Below are positions 1-11,817 of a stretch of 64,000 nt of DNA, in pieces. Below the pieces are notes generated by a model that worked only from the letters and a program-made list of their open reading frames with translations, was not told where the DNA came from and did not search any database. Source of the DNA: Anaspis maculata (Eukaryota; Arthropoda; Insecta; Coleoptera; Scraptiidae); the NCBI GenBank assembly GCA_949128115.1, contig OX421964.1:1860001-1924000 (forward strand), given 5' to 3'. The position numbers were made by a program, and so were the translations under genes. How positions within the stretch are numbered: the first letter of the stretch is position 1; each line of letters opens with the position of its first letter.

Positions 1-1265
1 CCCCTGTGCTTTTGGCGTTGGTAAATTCTCGAAGCATCACTAAGCCCACTGTGTCGTCATGTGATGATCCTTCTGATATACCTCTGAGAAAGGTATCATA
101 TTTTGTTGCTTGACAGAAATTGCTCCATATCACCCACTCAATAAGTCACTGACCACTGACCACAGACACTGACAATAACAAAACGAAGGAAGAGTATGGA
201 TGACTGCCGGCTCTAGCTTTTGATTTGCTGTTGCAGGTCCGTACAAGATGGGCAATGGGGGTCCGTACAAGATGGGCAATGGGATGGGGGAGACTATATC
301 AAGTATTATTTGATTCAAACAAACATTTATTCTCATCAAATGAATTTTTATCAGATCAGATCTAAGCAAAAAAAAATTGACTCAAATAATATCACTATAC
401 AGTTAAATATACATCTAATTACAATCAAATAATTTTGGAATTGAATCAAAGGGACTGATATTGATAATGAATATGTTTCATTTAATGCAAAACTCCTTTT
501 TTTGACGGAAATAAGCTATGATCAAACAAACGAAAGCTTCAAATCTAAATCTTTTTTTCTCCAATGAACGTTCATTAAAAGTATCACAAAATAAACTGAC
601 TGAGGAAAAATGCTGTTTATCACTGTATCAAGCAAATATAGCTCTCGGAGGTCTATCGGGCCCCCTTGTACCTTTATGATGGGCGACGATTGGAAACCTG
701 ATGAGCTTTCTTGTGTTTATTTCGTGGCTTTACGAATTCTAGTGAGCCCCCTGTGCCTTTTGGCGTCGTTGAATTCTCGGAGCATCACTAAGCCCACTGT
801 GTCGTCATGTGATATTCGTTCTGAGATACCTCTGAGAAAGGTATCATATTTTGTTGCTTGACAAAAATTGCTCCATATCACCCACTCAATAAGTCACTGA
901 CCACTGACCACAGACACTGACAAGAACAAAACAAAGGGACACTGACAATAACAAAACGAGGGAAGAGTATGGATGACAGCCGGCTCTAGCTTTTGATTTG
1001 CTGTTGCAGGTCCGTACAAGATGGGCAATGGGGTGGGGTAGACTATACCAAATATGATTTGATTCAAACAAACATTTTTTTGACTCAAAAAATGTCACTA
1101 TACAGTTAAATCTACATCTAATTACAATCAAATGATTTTGGAAATGAATCAAAGAGACTGATAATGATGATGAGTATGTTTCATTTAATGCAAAACTCCT
1201 TTTTTTGACGGAAATAAGCTATGATCAAACAAACGAGAGCTTCAAATCTAAATCTTTTTTTCTCT
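1..1265. repeat. Imperfect tandem duplication of a 0.7-0.75 kb unit
   Basis: Two diverged direct copies are visible, roughly 1-560 and 728-1265. Shared landmarks include TAAGCCCACTGTGTCGTCAT near 41 and 789, GAGTATGGATGAC near 192 and 965, and TTTTTTTGACGGAAATAAGC near 496 and 1199. The offset drifts from about 748 to 703 because of small indels. Copy 1 also contains a short tandem duplication of GTCCGTACAAGATGGGCAAT (about 238-282). No convincing coding sequence is present. The left copy runs off the window. Confidence 0.75.
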
Positions 1266-1537
1266 GTGATGGGGGTGAGTGGAGACAATCCGATATTTAT
1301 TAAAATCGAACGAATATTTGTTTCACTTGATAACATCATTCTTGAGGGAAACGATTAATTATCACAGATTGAATCAAACTTGATAATCGACTCAAAAACA
1401 GTGATATAATATATACAAATAGATTTTATTCGAACTCTTATTTATTCGATTCAAATAAAAAGTGGTCAAATAAATGGAAGCTTAGAATTTGAATCATCTT
1501 TTCTTTCTGTGCTCCTTCACTGAAAATTCATTCGCCT

Positions 1538-2391
1538 TCAATGATTTATCCCTATAACAATTTTTGTAATATTTTTGGCGCTAACTGGTGAAGTGACATA
1601 TGAATTCTTACTGGAAGTTGAGTCATGAAACTTTTCTTCAGAATTTTGAATATTTGAAACCGGATTATGCGTCAAATCAATATGGGCCGCCACGATTGGT
1701 TCTGTATCTGATTCTGTTGAATCAATTAATTCATTTGTTTGCAGAACCTTTGAATCTTCGCATGGGTTGATTGTATGATCATGATTGGCATTTACAACAT
1801 CTGTGACAATATTTTGACTTGAGTCAGGACTAGAGCTCGGACTAGAGAATCGAGAGGATCCAGCCATAGGCGGTGAAAGTGGCAGGTCAAAAGAATCGTT
1901 TGAACATTTCAGTTTTGGAACCAGGTTGTAACTTCCTGGGATGCCTTCGGCGAAACGCGCAGTTCATCAAAACCAGTCTTGAAATCTGCAATTTCTGTCG
2001 TAAGAATTTCTGTATGTTGCGGTGAGGAGTGGAAAAAATTTGAAGTTTTATCATCGAACTCTGGCCAGACTGCAACTTCTTGAAATGCATTTGGAGAACA
2101 AACGCTGAAATCATTGAAATCGGTGTTGAACTCTACGCCTTCAGCCGCAGCAGGCTGTGGTGATGAGGCGAGATTTGAGCTTCCAACAAGGTTTTGATCT
2201 GGAACGACTACGCTAACATTTTCAGTATTTTTGGGCACAGATACAGCTTCTATTGCTGGAAATGGTTTGTCCTCTGTAGACACACTAGTATTGTCGGGAA
2301 ATATATAATCAAAAATAAGTTCAGATTTTGTCTTTAGGCTGTGCCGCACAGCCTTTTCTCTCTTCTTAAGATCACATTTACTTTTTTTCTG
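1538..2391 (-). pseudogene. Candidate host-gene exon with a reading-frame break
   Basis: On the minus strand an open frame runs from a good splice acceptor (TTATTTCCAG, ending at about 2392) through a basic start (KKSKCDLKKREKAV) into a Ser/Asp/Glu-rich, probably disordered stretch to about 1909. The frame is then shifted and continues open to a stop at 1538. Seen: two similar internal segments containing FNDFSVCSPNAFQEVAVW and FDELRVSPKASQEVTTW, suggesting an internal repeat of about 45 residues. No catalytic motif or known domain is recognised. It could be the terminal exon of a low-complexity regulatory protein, or a pseudogene, since the frame change near 1910 has no splice signals that I can see. 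The listed strand and acceptor are solid observations; the gene identity is unknown. Confidence 0.4.
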
Positions 2392-3400
2392 GAAATAAGA
2401 TACATAACAAACTTCAGTTATGTCGTTTTACATAATTATATAATTTTGAGAACAAAATCGGACATTTGACCAAGTTCAGATTTCTAAGGATTTGAGCAAT
2501 CTTCTCAAGGTTTAATTTAGTTTGCTTACCAATCTTTTTTTTACTAGGTCATGAAGGCCCGCTTGCGCGTCTTCAACCAAAAGTCAGGTGGTCCTCAACA
2601 TTGAATAAACTTGAAGATTAAATAATTTCGAAAATTGAATAATCTCGAAAACTGAATAATCTTGGAAATTGAATATTCTCAAAGATTGTATACCCACCCT
2701 TGAAATTATTCGAATTTTAATTTCCCCTCAACATTACTTTTTCATTCGTTATTGTAGAACACACAATGAAGAAGAAAACAATTTTTGAGATCATTAACAT
2801 TTCATAGCTTGAAATTTCTTCTTTCCAAAATCTGATAGTATAAGATTCGGAGGCCACCATGAAACATGCTATAAAATGCGATTCCTTAATTGTTTGGCAT
2901 ACTTTGGCTGATTCGAAGAAAGTAACTGAAATGTTCCAGGAATATTTTCAAAAATTTCAATTTATATCAGTCAAACGCTATTCCAGATATTCACAAAGTC
3001 ACTATTGCAATTTTGGTGTTCTAATTGACCGTTATTATAAATGGGGGTACGATGAAGTCGGTACAATTTTGCAGCATTTTACGTATCACCCTGTAGAAAT
3101 TTTACATGAAGTTTCTCAACATTCACTTTCACAGGATAGGTCACGGAAGCATTAGGCTAATCAACACAATACACAAAACGGAAATCGCATCCGGCAATCG
3201 GAAGTTATTGGTCTTCAAGTTGAACCATTTTTCCGATACCGACAACTTCGTTGTCCAGCAGTTTATTTTCCAAAACTAATACTTTTCTTAACGCGAGGTA
3301 CACACATGCGGTATCTCGGAGGCTCTCTGCGCTGAACTGATAACAGTTTCTTTCATTTTTTTTTGTCCCTAACCTCCTATCGCGGACCACCTCCCCCCCA
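2392..3400. other. AT-rich stretch, no supported gene
   Basis: This holds AT-rich sequence with a short run of degenerate direct repeats of the form AAATTGAATAATCTCGAAAA (about 2615-2690). A 98-codon plus-strand ORF at 2859-3155 has no recognisable domain. It overlaps a CACCCTGTA motif (3088-3096) whose context CACCCTGTAGAAATTT recurs at 26909 inside a foldback, so the ORF is probably repeat-derived. Confidence 0.5.
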
Positions 3401-3910
3401 TCAGCAAAAACCCTCGCAAAAACCCGTAACATCATTATTAGTCACATCTATCAATGTGAGTGGTGCTTTCTGGGAGAAACTTGAGAGTTCTGAAAATTGT
3501 TCCTTTTCTTCATCTGTCAATGCAATGTTGTTTATTATAATTCTTCCAAGGGCCAGACGGACTAGAGTATGCCCTCGAACAACACGTGAAAAATTGTGGC
3601 CAGCTAACATCTTCTCAACGGCGATTGGTCCGCAGATCTCACTTACATTCTCTTTCAGGCCACTTCCAGCCATTATAAATCCGATACACCCTAGAAAAGA
3701 CATTAACAGGTGGAATCCTCCCTATCTAACATGGTTTTTCTCAAAATCTGGATCACCGCTCATTGCTGCACAAATCTCTCTTGCCTTTATGTAAAGTGGC
3801 TGATCGAAAGTGACGAAACAAGAATAATTATATTTGGCTTCCTCACATTTATTCAAAGCTGTGTATAAGCTTGAATAAATAGTGTCAAAATTGCTAGGAG
3901 GGAGATTAAA
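3401..3910 (-). pseudogene. Fragment of a multicopy arthropod gene of unknown function
   Basis: Minus-strand reading from about 3910 down to 3401 gives a protein piece with VTFDQPLYIKAREI, then GGFHLLMSFLGCIGFIMAG, then SGLKENVSEICGPIAVEKML and VVRGHTLVRLALG. From general knowledge, this combination occurs in long uncharacterised proteins present in many copies in insect genomes, probably tied to mobile elements. Seen here: an in-frame TAG (near 3720) separates the two pieces where the family usually has a hydrophobic residue before GGFH. The 5' side is cut by a LINE tail at 3911. The gene is therefore dead in this copy. A cysteine-rich fragment typical of the C terminus of the same family lies at 6123-6350, but not in collinear order. 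Confidence 0.55.
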
Positions 3911-3944
3911 AAAATAAATAAATAAATAAATAAATAAATAAATA
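3911..3944. repeat. (AAAT)n microsatellite tail of the LINE
   Basis: An uninterrupted AAAT tetranucleotide run read on the plus strand. It marks the 3' terminus of the minus-strand LINE that follows. Confidence 0.9.
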
Positions 3945-4475
3945 TGCTTTATTGTTCCTCCGGCCTTTTCGGCCATGAACAAGTAAATTAAAAATAAAAG
4001 AAATTACAAAATTTATGGAATTCTCTGTTCCCGTAACATCAAAAAAAAACATAAATAAATTACAGACCATATACCTACAAATAGCAAAACTCAACTTAAT
4101 CATCTATCAAGGACCGTATCCTTACCACATGACTCAAAAAGGAGTGGACATAGCCCCAAACGTGTAAACTTGTGGAGGAAAGGATAGAGTGGACGTCCAT
4201 TAGGTTTTTTGATTTTTTTCTACATTCACCATAGATAGGACACTCAAACAACACATGTGAAAGAGTTTCATCCTTTCCCAGGCAGCAGTACGAACATTTC
4301 TCCTGTATTTTCAACTTGTGTACAGCTCGACCGACAAAGAAAGTACAGTATTCACTACTCGTGGTACGGAGTTGCAAAGCTAGCACTCTCAGATGGTGAG
4401 GAAAATCGTAGAGTTTACTTGTAGAGCTTAGACGTTCGTAAAATTTGAATTCAGGGAAGTGGACAGATAAAAAAA
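3911..4475 (-). mobile_element. 5'-truncated non-LTR retrotransposon (LINE) 3' end
   Basis: The minus-strand frame 4475-4096 encodes the end of a LINE ORF2. It ends with a zinc-knuckle-like CSYCCLGKDETLSHVLFECP, a motif typical of the C termini of several RT-encoding LINE clades. It is followed by about 150 bp of 3' UTR. The element terminates at 3911-3944 in an (AAAT)n tail, as expected for target-primed insertion. No reverse transcriptase domain is left. It interrupts the gene relic at 3401-3910. Confidence 0.7.
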
Positions 4476-5158
4476 ATTATTTTCTTCTCTTATAAATTTT
4501 CTGCAAAAATCTTCTTTGTCTGACATAGAAGGTTGATATTTTGCACTTTACATACGAATTAGTCTTGATTGGAATCGGAGGTTTTGTCAGTCGATTAAAA
4601 GCTAGAGTGTCGATTGTTTGATTCATTATTTTCCAAACTGCTGAAATTGACATAGGAGGTTGTTGATTTTCTGCAAATGGTGACATAGAAGGTTGCTGTT
4701 CTTCGCCATCGTTATAGTGATTTACATGTCTTTACCTGTTTTGGTTCTTGAGGTACAAATGTTCAACTTTTCTCTTTCTTTCACCCTGTATATGCCGCCG
4801 GCATAGTTGGCACTGCTGGTTGCAAGTCTCAATCAAAAGAGAATGGGACAATGAACACGACTGACAAGTGACATCCCGCCATCATGAAACTCAAGGTCAA
4901 TAGAGTCTTCAGGATCGAGCACCTGGACTATTTTACTTTCGTTGTGTTTTGACGGAGAAGGAGTGGACTGGCGATGAAATATGCGAGGACCTTTCTTATA
5001 GACAATAAAGTTTCCAACAGTTTTTACCCAGATACTTTTTCCCAAGTGCCGCCGTTCACGGCAAAAAACTGATCCTGAAGTTTTTTTGGAGGCCACAACG
5101 GCTGAAGCTCACAGTGGATCCTTGAGGACTTTTAGTATGTTGAACTACATATTTCAGT
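4476..5158. other. Spacer without a supported gene
   Basis: Contains CACCCTGTA at 4782-4790, followed by ATGCCGCCGGCAT. The same context recurs at 27360 (CACCCTGTATACGCCGCCGG), so a dispersed repeat is present at both places. Minus-strand ORFs at 4477-4686 and 4833-5096 show no domain that I recognise and may be part of that repeat. Confidence 0.5.
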
Positions 5159-6122
5159 GAGTAGTCCAGTAAAGTAAGGTTTTAACTTGGAACAAATTAG
5201 GGGCAGGATGAAAACAATATGGCGATGTAGAGAATGAAAAACTGAATAAGAAAAACCCAAGTTTCATTTCCAGTCATTCCGGGAACCATGGAAAAAAAAT
5301 GGAGGAGATGGAAAAACATGCGGCGCGATCTTTCTTTCGAAACGGTGAGAGAACGGTGAGAGATGTGTGAAAACTGTCAGGGACAAAGTTGTAGGGAATT
5401 CAATAATCTACAAAAAAAGTCCCTGGAAGCATATGTCTAACTTCTTCAGTTTAGCCGTTTATCGCAGTCAAAGTCGCGCGCCGGTCTAGTGAAGTGGAAA
5501 AACTGTCCGCGTGACCTTCCTTCTTGGATGCTGTGAGAACGACAAGAGATATCAAAAAATTTTGGCCGACAAAGTTGTAGAGAATCGAATGCTCCACTAG
5601 AATATCTTCAAGGCCAATTATTATCTTTTCTAGTTTAGCCGTGAACCACGTTCGAAGTTGCGCGACAATCCTGTTGATAAAGTGGTTCTTCTGGAAAACT
5701 TACAAAAACCCTAGACTCGATGAAAAAACTATGACAATGTAGAGGATGAAAAACTGGATCTAAAAAACCAAAGTTTCATTTCACACCGTTTCGGGAAACC
5801 TGAGAAAAAAAAAAGGAAAACTTGAAAAATAGTGATTTGCACTCTCAGCTTTCTCATTGAATACTGAAGTAAACGTAATGAATATAGAAAATCTGAACAA
5901 ACTAGCTTGTAGAGGATTAAATGATCTATAGAAAATCCCGTGATGTCATGTATGCATCTTTGTGGACTTAGCTGCGGAGCGCTATCAAAGTTGGGGTACA
6001 TGACTCGTGACGCTTCGCATATGTGGTGAAACTGGCACGACGTTGCGGTCATTGTTTAATTGATTATTAAAAATGATCAAATGATTTGAAAAAATTGCGT
6101 GCTTTGTTCAACGTCTGGGTAG

Positions 6123-6350
6123 CTACTTATTGTTAGAATTATCATTGTAGTCATCATCATCGTCTTCCGAAACGACAATGCAGGAAGCGTCTGAACAGGT
6201 GGCTCCACCGCAGTGTTGGCAAAACTTGGTACACTTGAGGTCAGTTTTTCTGCATCCTCGAAGCTTCTCGCAGTTTTTCAAACATCTGCAGGAGATCAGC
6301 CGTAGCAGATTTTCGAGAGCTACGTTATCCTGGGTTCCAATAGGCATCAA
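6123..6350 (-). pseudogene. Cysteine-rich C-terminal gene fragment in the foldback spacer
   Basis: The 75-codon minus-strand frame encodes NVALENLLRLISCRCLKNC, continuing with regularly spaced Cys (CRK, KCTKFCQHCGG, CSDASC) and ending in an acidic tail. Uncharacterised multicopy arthropod proteins commonly end in a similar short Cys-rich domain; this is family-level resemblance from memory, not a search. It starts in the middle of a domain, so it is a captured or relic fragment rather than a gene. The remainder of the family signature at 3401-3910 lies in the wrong order to be the same copy. Confidence 0.45.
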
Positions 6351-6498
6351 CAGAGAAATGTTTAATTTCCAACCCCATTGTTCAGGTGGACAGTTGTTTA
6401 TTATCTCCGAGCTGTTGTTGAATGATCATTGTTCATCAGAAATCTGTTGAAAAACATCTCATTATCTAACGTGAATCACGTTTTTCAATGATTATAAT

Positions 6499-6614
6499 GT
6501 GTGATCAAATGAATTCTTATTTTAGGTAGACTGTGGCCTAGCCGAACGCAGCTTCGTACCTATGAATTTGACCAGGCCACAGCCTACCTAAAATAAGAAT
6601 TCATTTGATCACAC
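6499..6614. repeat. 116-bp nested hairpin
   Basis: Arms of about 41 bp (GTGTGATCAAATGAATTC and onward) pair with the reverse complement ending at 6614, with one mismatch and a 33-bp loop. It sits almost exactly at the centre of the larger 5159-7859 palindrome. Confidence 0.9.
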
Positions 6615-7859
6615 GATATATATATTGTGTTACAAAATACGAGCACTTTCTCAGTTTTAAGCCTGAGTGTCACGATACTATTTTCGTACTATTTTGATGC
6701 TATAAATATATGATTAGAAACGACAAATTCAGAAGAAATTCCCTAGAAACCTAGTCTCTCGTTCTAGATTTCCAGAAAGAAAATATGACGAAAATAGTAC
6801 AGTGACACTCACGACTTTAATTTTGCCAAACAAGAAACTTTATACATAACAAAGCGTTCATCCGCGGAGTTATATTCCCAACAATAGTTACCAGACGTTC
6901 AACAAAGCACGCAATTTTTTCAAATCATTTAATCATGTTTTATAATCAATTGAACAATGACCGCAACGTCGTGCCAGTTTGACCACATATGCGACGCGTC
7001 ACTAGTCATGTACCCCAACTTTGATAGCGCTCCGCAGCTAAGTCGACAAAGATGCATACATGTCATCACGGCATTTTCTATAGATGATTTAATCCCCTAC
7101 AAGCTAGTTTGTTCAGATTTTCCATATTTATTACGTTTATTTCAGTATTCAATGTGGAAGCTCTGGGAGTGCAAATGGCTATTTTCCAACTTTTTCTTTT
7201 TTTCTCTTAGATTTCTCGAAACGGTGTGAAATGAAACTTTGGTTTTTTGGATCCAGTTTTTCATCCTCTACATTGTCACAGTTTTTTCATCGAGTCTAGG
7301 GTTTTTGTAAGTTTTCCAGAAGAATCACTTCATCAACGGGATTGTCGCGCAACTTCGAACGTGGTTCACGGCTGAACTAGGAGAGATAATAATTGGCCTT
7401 GAAGATTTTCTAGTGGAGCATTCAATTCTCTACAACTTTGTCGCTGACAATTTTTTGATATCTCTTGTCGTTCTCACAGCATCCAAGAAGGAAAGTCACG
7501 CGGACAGTTTTTCGACCTCACTAGACCGGCGCGCAACTTTGACTGCGATAAACGGCTAAACTGAAAAAGTTAAGACATATGCCCCCTGGGACTTTTTTGT
7601 AGATTATTGAATTCCCTACAACTTTGTCCCTGACAGTTTTCACACATCTCTCACCGTTCTCTCACCGTTCCAAAAGAAATATTGCGGCGCATGTTTTTCC
7701 ATCTTCTCCATTTTTTTCCATGGTTCCCGGGATGAGTGGAAATGAAACTTCGGTTTTTCTTATTCAGTTTTTTATTCTCCACATCGCCATATTTTTGTCA
7801 TCCTGCCCCTAATTTGTTCCAACTTTGGCCTGAAAATCGCCTCATTTTACTGGACTAGT

Positions 7860-9399
7860 AGAAGTCAATAGGTTCGGCCTTCTATTGCTCACTTATCTAT
7901 CACAAAAATTTTGTTTTTATGCAGTTTGAGATAAATGTTAGACCTATAGCTACGCTACTAACTTTTCCAAAGCAAAGTTGCAAAATTCCTTTCCCTCCCA
8001 TTCCACGCACGTCCCCAAACCAACGCAGTCTCTATCATTCTGCGCTACGCTGTCATTTCAGTGTATAATTTCTACAAATACGTGGACGTTTATTAGTCTG
8101 ACCATTCTCTTATCTACAATATGATTTATTAATCCCAAAGCTGGAAATAAATAAGCCCATGGGGCAACACTAATCGTACCACTTATTATATTATATAAAC
8201 TGATAATAGCTAACGGGTCCTCCAACGTCCAAATGTTTGACTAATTAATTTTTTCCCCAATAATTCCGTGTTTACTGAGCTTATTAGCGAGAGAAGATTC
8301 CCAGCCAAGCTCCATCGCCGTTCAGATTTACGATCGAATCGAAGAAAATATTAATAATTTCGAAGTGTTGCTCGATGGCTATCTCATGATGGGATCTCGG
8401 CGTGTTCTCCTCGGCGATAAGTCTTCTGGGAACACACACGGCGAAGTGCCCGAAGACACTGCGAGAAGTGTGAAGTATAAATCACTAGAACATTACACCG
8501 AAATCAATCTCTCCAATTTGTTAACGAACCGGTTGTTGCTTGTTCTCGTAGTTTGTAGCAAGCACACACACACACATGGAAAACCACCTCATCTTTCCCA
8601 TATAATACGAGCATATACCCATATAATGATGGACGGCACCCGAGAGCTCAGTTTATGAGGGACGCCCATAAAGCGTGATCATTCGGAATTGATTGGTATT
8701 GTTTTTCGAAATAAAATGTATAATGGGAATGGCATCAGAAATGCTTGGCGCGGTGTGATGAACGGCATTAAAACCGTCAACTGGCGTGGATAAGATCGCG
8801 AACGCTCTTGCGGTAATTTATCGGGGGTTAGAGGGTGTAAATATTCCCCACAATAGCTTCCCGCTGGGTTCCAGCCACACATTCAGAAATAAAACGCCAC
8901 GGAAAAAGTCTCGACAAATTTGTGTTCAAAGCAGCACACCTGATTTTAATCTCGTCCGTGTCACGGCCGGTTTTTCCTTCACGGCACACCGACGGGACGG
9001 GACACGAGCGGTGCGGAAAGAGATGGACGCAGCCGATTCTCGGGCCGAATTCGCGGAGGGAACAAGGTATAACATGACACAGTGATGGTTTCGTAAAGTT
9101 ATTAAGCGTTGGATGAGAATACGATACAGGCATTACATGGAAATTAATGTTTATGGCTTTTGGGAGGCGATACTATACAAGATAAAGGGGCCTGGGACGG
9201 ATCCAGCGCTGCTAATTAACGACGGATGCCTATGGGATGCAGAAGGCACAAGACTAATTTTTTGATGGCCGGAGGTCGAAGACGTACGGTTCGAAATTGC
9301 ATTTCTGTTGGATCTGTCTAGGAATCTCGTGGACTCGGAGAATTTCAGGCTTTTTCCGTAAAGACGAAGAAGAGGCGAACTGAGTTGGCGGGCTTTGCT
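7860..9399. other. Low-repeat DNA, no supported gene
   Basis: Mixed-composition sequence, with GC rising around 8900-9060, and no recognised coding domain. A short CA run is at about 8562-8575. The 97-codon plus ORF (8365-8658) and overlapping ORFs on both strands near 8680-9130 have no domain or splice support. This looks like unique host intergenic or intronic DNA. Confidence 0.45.
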
Positions 9400-9407
9400 A
9401 AAAAGTA

Positions 9408-10120
9408 TTAAGGGTAGACCACCGAATATTTCTCGGGGTTTAGTTGGTGGTTTTGGATTCTGATGGGGTAGTGATCACTACCGTAAAGATAGGGGTAAGT
9501 TTCCCACGTCAGGTAAGGTGTGAGTGTAGGGCTGCATATTGTTAGGTCGAGGGCACTGAAATTTCCATTGTATGAGTTAAATCTGGTAGGCGATCCCCGA
9601 TGTTCAGAAGTATTAGGTTGGAAGAGTTGAGCCACTGTTATATAGCTTGTCCTCTTTGATTTGTGGACACGGAGCCAAATAAGGTGTTGTGTGCGTTGAA
9701 ATCTGCCAAGATTATGCATGGCGCAGGTATCTGCTTCAACAGATTTTCAAGTTCATGTTGAGAGATCTCTTTGTTTGGGGGTATATAAATGTTACAAATG
9801 GAGAATTTGGTTTTCAGTTGGATGGAGAACGCAACCGCTTCTAAATTTGTGTCGAGATCGATTTCTTGAGTAGTGAAACTTAGGTCGACGAAAGAAGATA
9901 CTCCACCACTGGATCTCTCTCTGTCAACTCTATGTTTGGAGTAACATTTATATCCTTTCAGATTGGGATCGCTCTTGAGGTGGGTTTCTTGCAGACAAAT
10001 TATAGGGGGGGGTTGTTTTCAGTTATCAGAAGTTTCAATTTTTCTAGATGGGAATAGTACCCATTCAAATTCCACTGTAAAATGAACATGTTTGTTCCAA
10101 ATCTGGTGTTTTGTGGGATG
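9408..10120 (-). pseudogene. LINE endonuclease (AP-type) domain, frame-shifted
   Basis: Pieces of an exonuclease/endonuclease/phosphatase fold are readable on the minus strand, with shifts between frames. The clearest is 9719-9408, with GSPTRFNSYNGNFSALDLTI and then YGSDHYPI, which carries the catalytic SDH motif of AP-type endonucleases. The enzyme nicks target DNA to prime reverse transcription. The frame breaks and loss of everything 3' of the domain make it inactive. Confidence 0.65.
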
Positions 10121-10143
10121 ATTTTTGTCGAAAGAGATGTTGA

Positions 10144-11460
10144 TCAAGATTTTGTGGTCTGAATCTGAAATAATTCATTCTCGGATTCAGCCAAAGAGAC
10201 TATGTCTTCTTGTGAACTTGCTAATGATTGACTGGCGGGTGACTTTGATAGTTGATGTTGTAGCTTTCTTCTTATCCGGGTGAATTTGCTTTTCAGGCCT
10301 TGGTTAGTCAAGAGAGGGTGGAGAGTGGACATCATGTTTATGAGACTTTGTGTGTCATCTGTGAAGTTTAGCGATTCAAGATAGTAGTCTGGAGAACCTT
10401 TCGTATTCGCTAGAAAGGCTGCGAATGAATCGAAGTCCAACGGATATTTTTTTGGATTGGATTTGATTTCTTCTTGTAAGGGTTCCAGTGCAGTTACTGA
10501 ATCAATAGACTCGGTGGATTCCGATCTTTTCAATGATGGGTCTAGAGGTGCGGCTTTATCGATTTTTATTTTCTTTGTTTTGGTTTGGGGCCTAACGAAA
10601 TTTGTGAAGGGTGGTTCTTGAGTAGTTTGTGACTGGAGTGAGTCAAGGCTTCCAGGGGGAGGCCGTTTGCCTTTGTTGTTGGTGTTTCCAATTATGGCTG
10701 AGGTCGTTATTGTGGTTGAGTTCAGTTTTTGTGTATTCTGTGAGGAGGTTTTATTTTGGGGGGAAGCGTTATTTTGTGGGGAGGGGCAGTCTGCAGCACC
10801 GTGTCCCTGTTCCCCACACAAAAAACATTTAAATTCATCATAGAATAGAAAAATTCTTTGTCCTGTGTTTTCATCGTTGACAAGTATGGATGATGCTAGC
10901 TCAAGGGTATCATTGGGAGCCACATATATCTGGCGCCTGAAGCTCAGTATGTGGCTGAAGTCTTCCTCTTGAGAGCCCGCTCTCAAAAAAGACACTGATG
11001 AAACAAGAGTAAGTCCCAGTTCTTTGAGCGCTTATTCGATAACTGAGTGGGGAATCGTCGGATGTGCATTGGCGATTATAAGCCTTTTTGCAGGAGTGAT
11101 AAGCTTCCGTAGTCCAATTTCAATGTTGTCGATTTTTATTGTTTTGTGTTGGGTTGTTATTTTGTCGGCCATTTTAGAGTTTGATAAAAAGATGCAGACT
11201 CTGTTGTTCGAAATTCTGGAAGCGAAATGAATGTTTTTGGATCCGACTAAGTTGGCTATGGCCCTGATGTAATCGTCGCGTTTCAATCTTTCACCTACAT
11301 TAAGAATGACGGCTTGATCTTTTTTTGGAAAATTAACACTCGGGCGAGTTTTTGCTGCGTTAGAGTAAGATTTTTGAGTGGTAGCAATTTGGCTTGACTG
11401 TTGAGATGGTAAAGGTTCGGTTGGATTCGATTCCATGTTGTCTCTGTAGTCAGAAAACAA
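10144..11460 (-). pseudogene. LINE ORF1 (gag-like, zinc knuckle) with one in-frame stop
   Basis: The ORF1 protein of a non-LTR element is an RNA-binding chaperone that packages the transcript. Seen: an N-terminal low-complexity part, then AVILNVGERLKRDDYIRAIA, HFASRISNNRVCIFLSNSK and a conserved RKLITPAKRL. After an in-frame TAA (codon at 11032-11034) the same frame continues with SFRRQIYVAPND and a CCHC knuckle CFLCGEQGHGAADC. The tail is Ser/Thr/Lys-rich and runs to 10144. Apart from the TAA the frame is open for over 430 codons, so the copy is fairly young. The homologous position in copy 2 reads through, so the TAA is a mutation rather than the normal end. Confidence 0.75.
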
Positions 11461-11504
11461 CAGGATCTATAATTATTTGTTTGTTTATCAAGTGGTTTGG
11501 GCAC

Positions 11505-11763
11505 ATATGTGCCCAGCTGGTTTCACGGGCCTTGTTATCGCACTAAGCTTTTGTTGATGCGATATGGCTTATTCGTAAAATTATTAAATATTAATTATTA
11601 TTATAGCTTATCTGGTCAAGTCTAAAGCTCTTTGCAGGATTCCTGGCACAGGATGACAGCATGGGATCCTAGGACGTCGACTGGTCACAGAAAAAAACCG
11701 AGAAAAACAGTATGTAGCCACTAAAACTTGCGAAATTCTGGAGCTCGAGGACGACACTAGTGT
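11505..11763. other. Spacer between the head-to-head LINE copies
   Basis: About 260 bp with an AT-rich run (ATTAATTATTATTATAG near 11590). No gene is seen. It contains or abuts the 5' ends of both LINE copies, so any internal LINE promoter would lie here or just inside the ORF1 regions. Confidence 0.5.
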
Positions 11764-11817
11764 TTACCGATTGAAGGCTGACCAAAGACCAAAGAAGAAG
11801 GCATTATTGTTGATGCA

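Larger units (their letters stand above)
5159..7859. repeat. Foldback element, arms of about 0.95 kb
   Basis: The left arm (about 5159-6124) and right arm (about 6886-7859) are reverse complements with moderate divergence. Matching landmarks include CCAGTAAA near 5165 against TTTACTGG near 7846, GGGCAGGATG near 5202 against CATCCTGCCCC near 7798, AAACTGTCAGGGACAAAGTT near 5369 against its complement near 7620, and CGTCTGGGTAGCTAC (6110) against its diverged complement near 6886. The 0.76 kb spacer holds a cysteine-rich gene fragment and a smaller hairpin. Long-armed foldback (TIR-type) transposons have this shape. No transposase is present. A target duplication is not obvious at the outer ends. 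Confidence 0.85.
9400..11504 (-). mobile_element. LINE copy 1 (ORF1 plus endonuclease, 3' part lost)
   Basis: Reading right to left, an ORF1 gag-like frame (11460-10144) is followed by an apurinic-type endonuclease region (about 10100-9408). The element stops near 9400, before any reverse transcriptase. ORF1 matches the ORF1 of LINE copy 2 (11764-15910), placing both in one family. Copy 2 has RT plus RNase H, which suggests the I/LOA group of LINEs. The two copies lie head to head with about 260 bp between them. Confidence 0.75.

Noticed and set aside
8365..9133. ORFs in the 8.3-9.1 kb region as host exons
   Set aside because: No splice signals consistent with the frames and both strands are open; composition alone is not enough.
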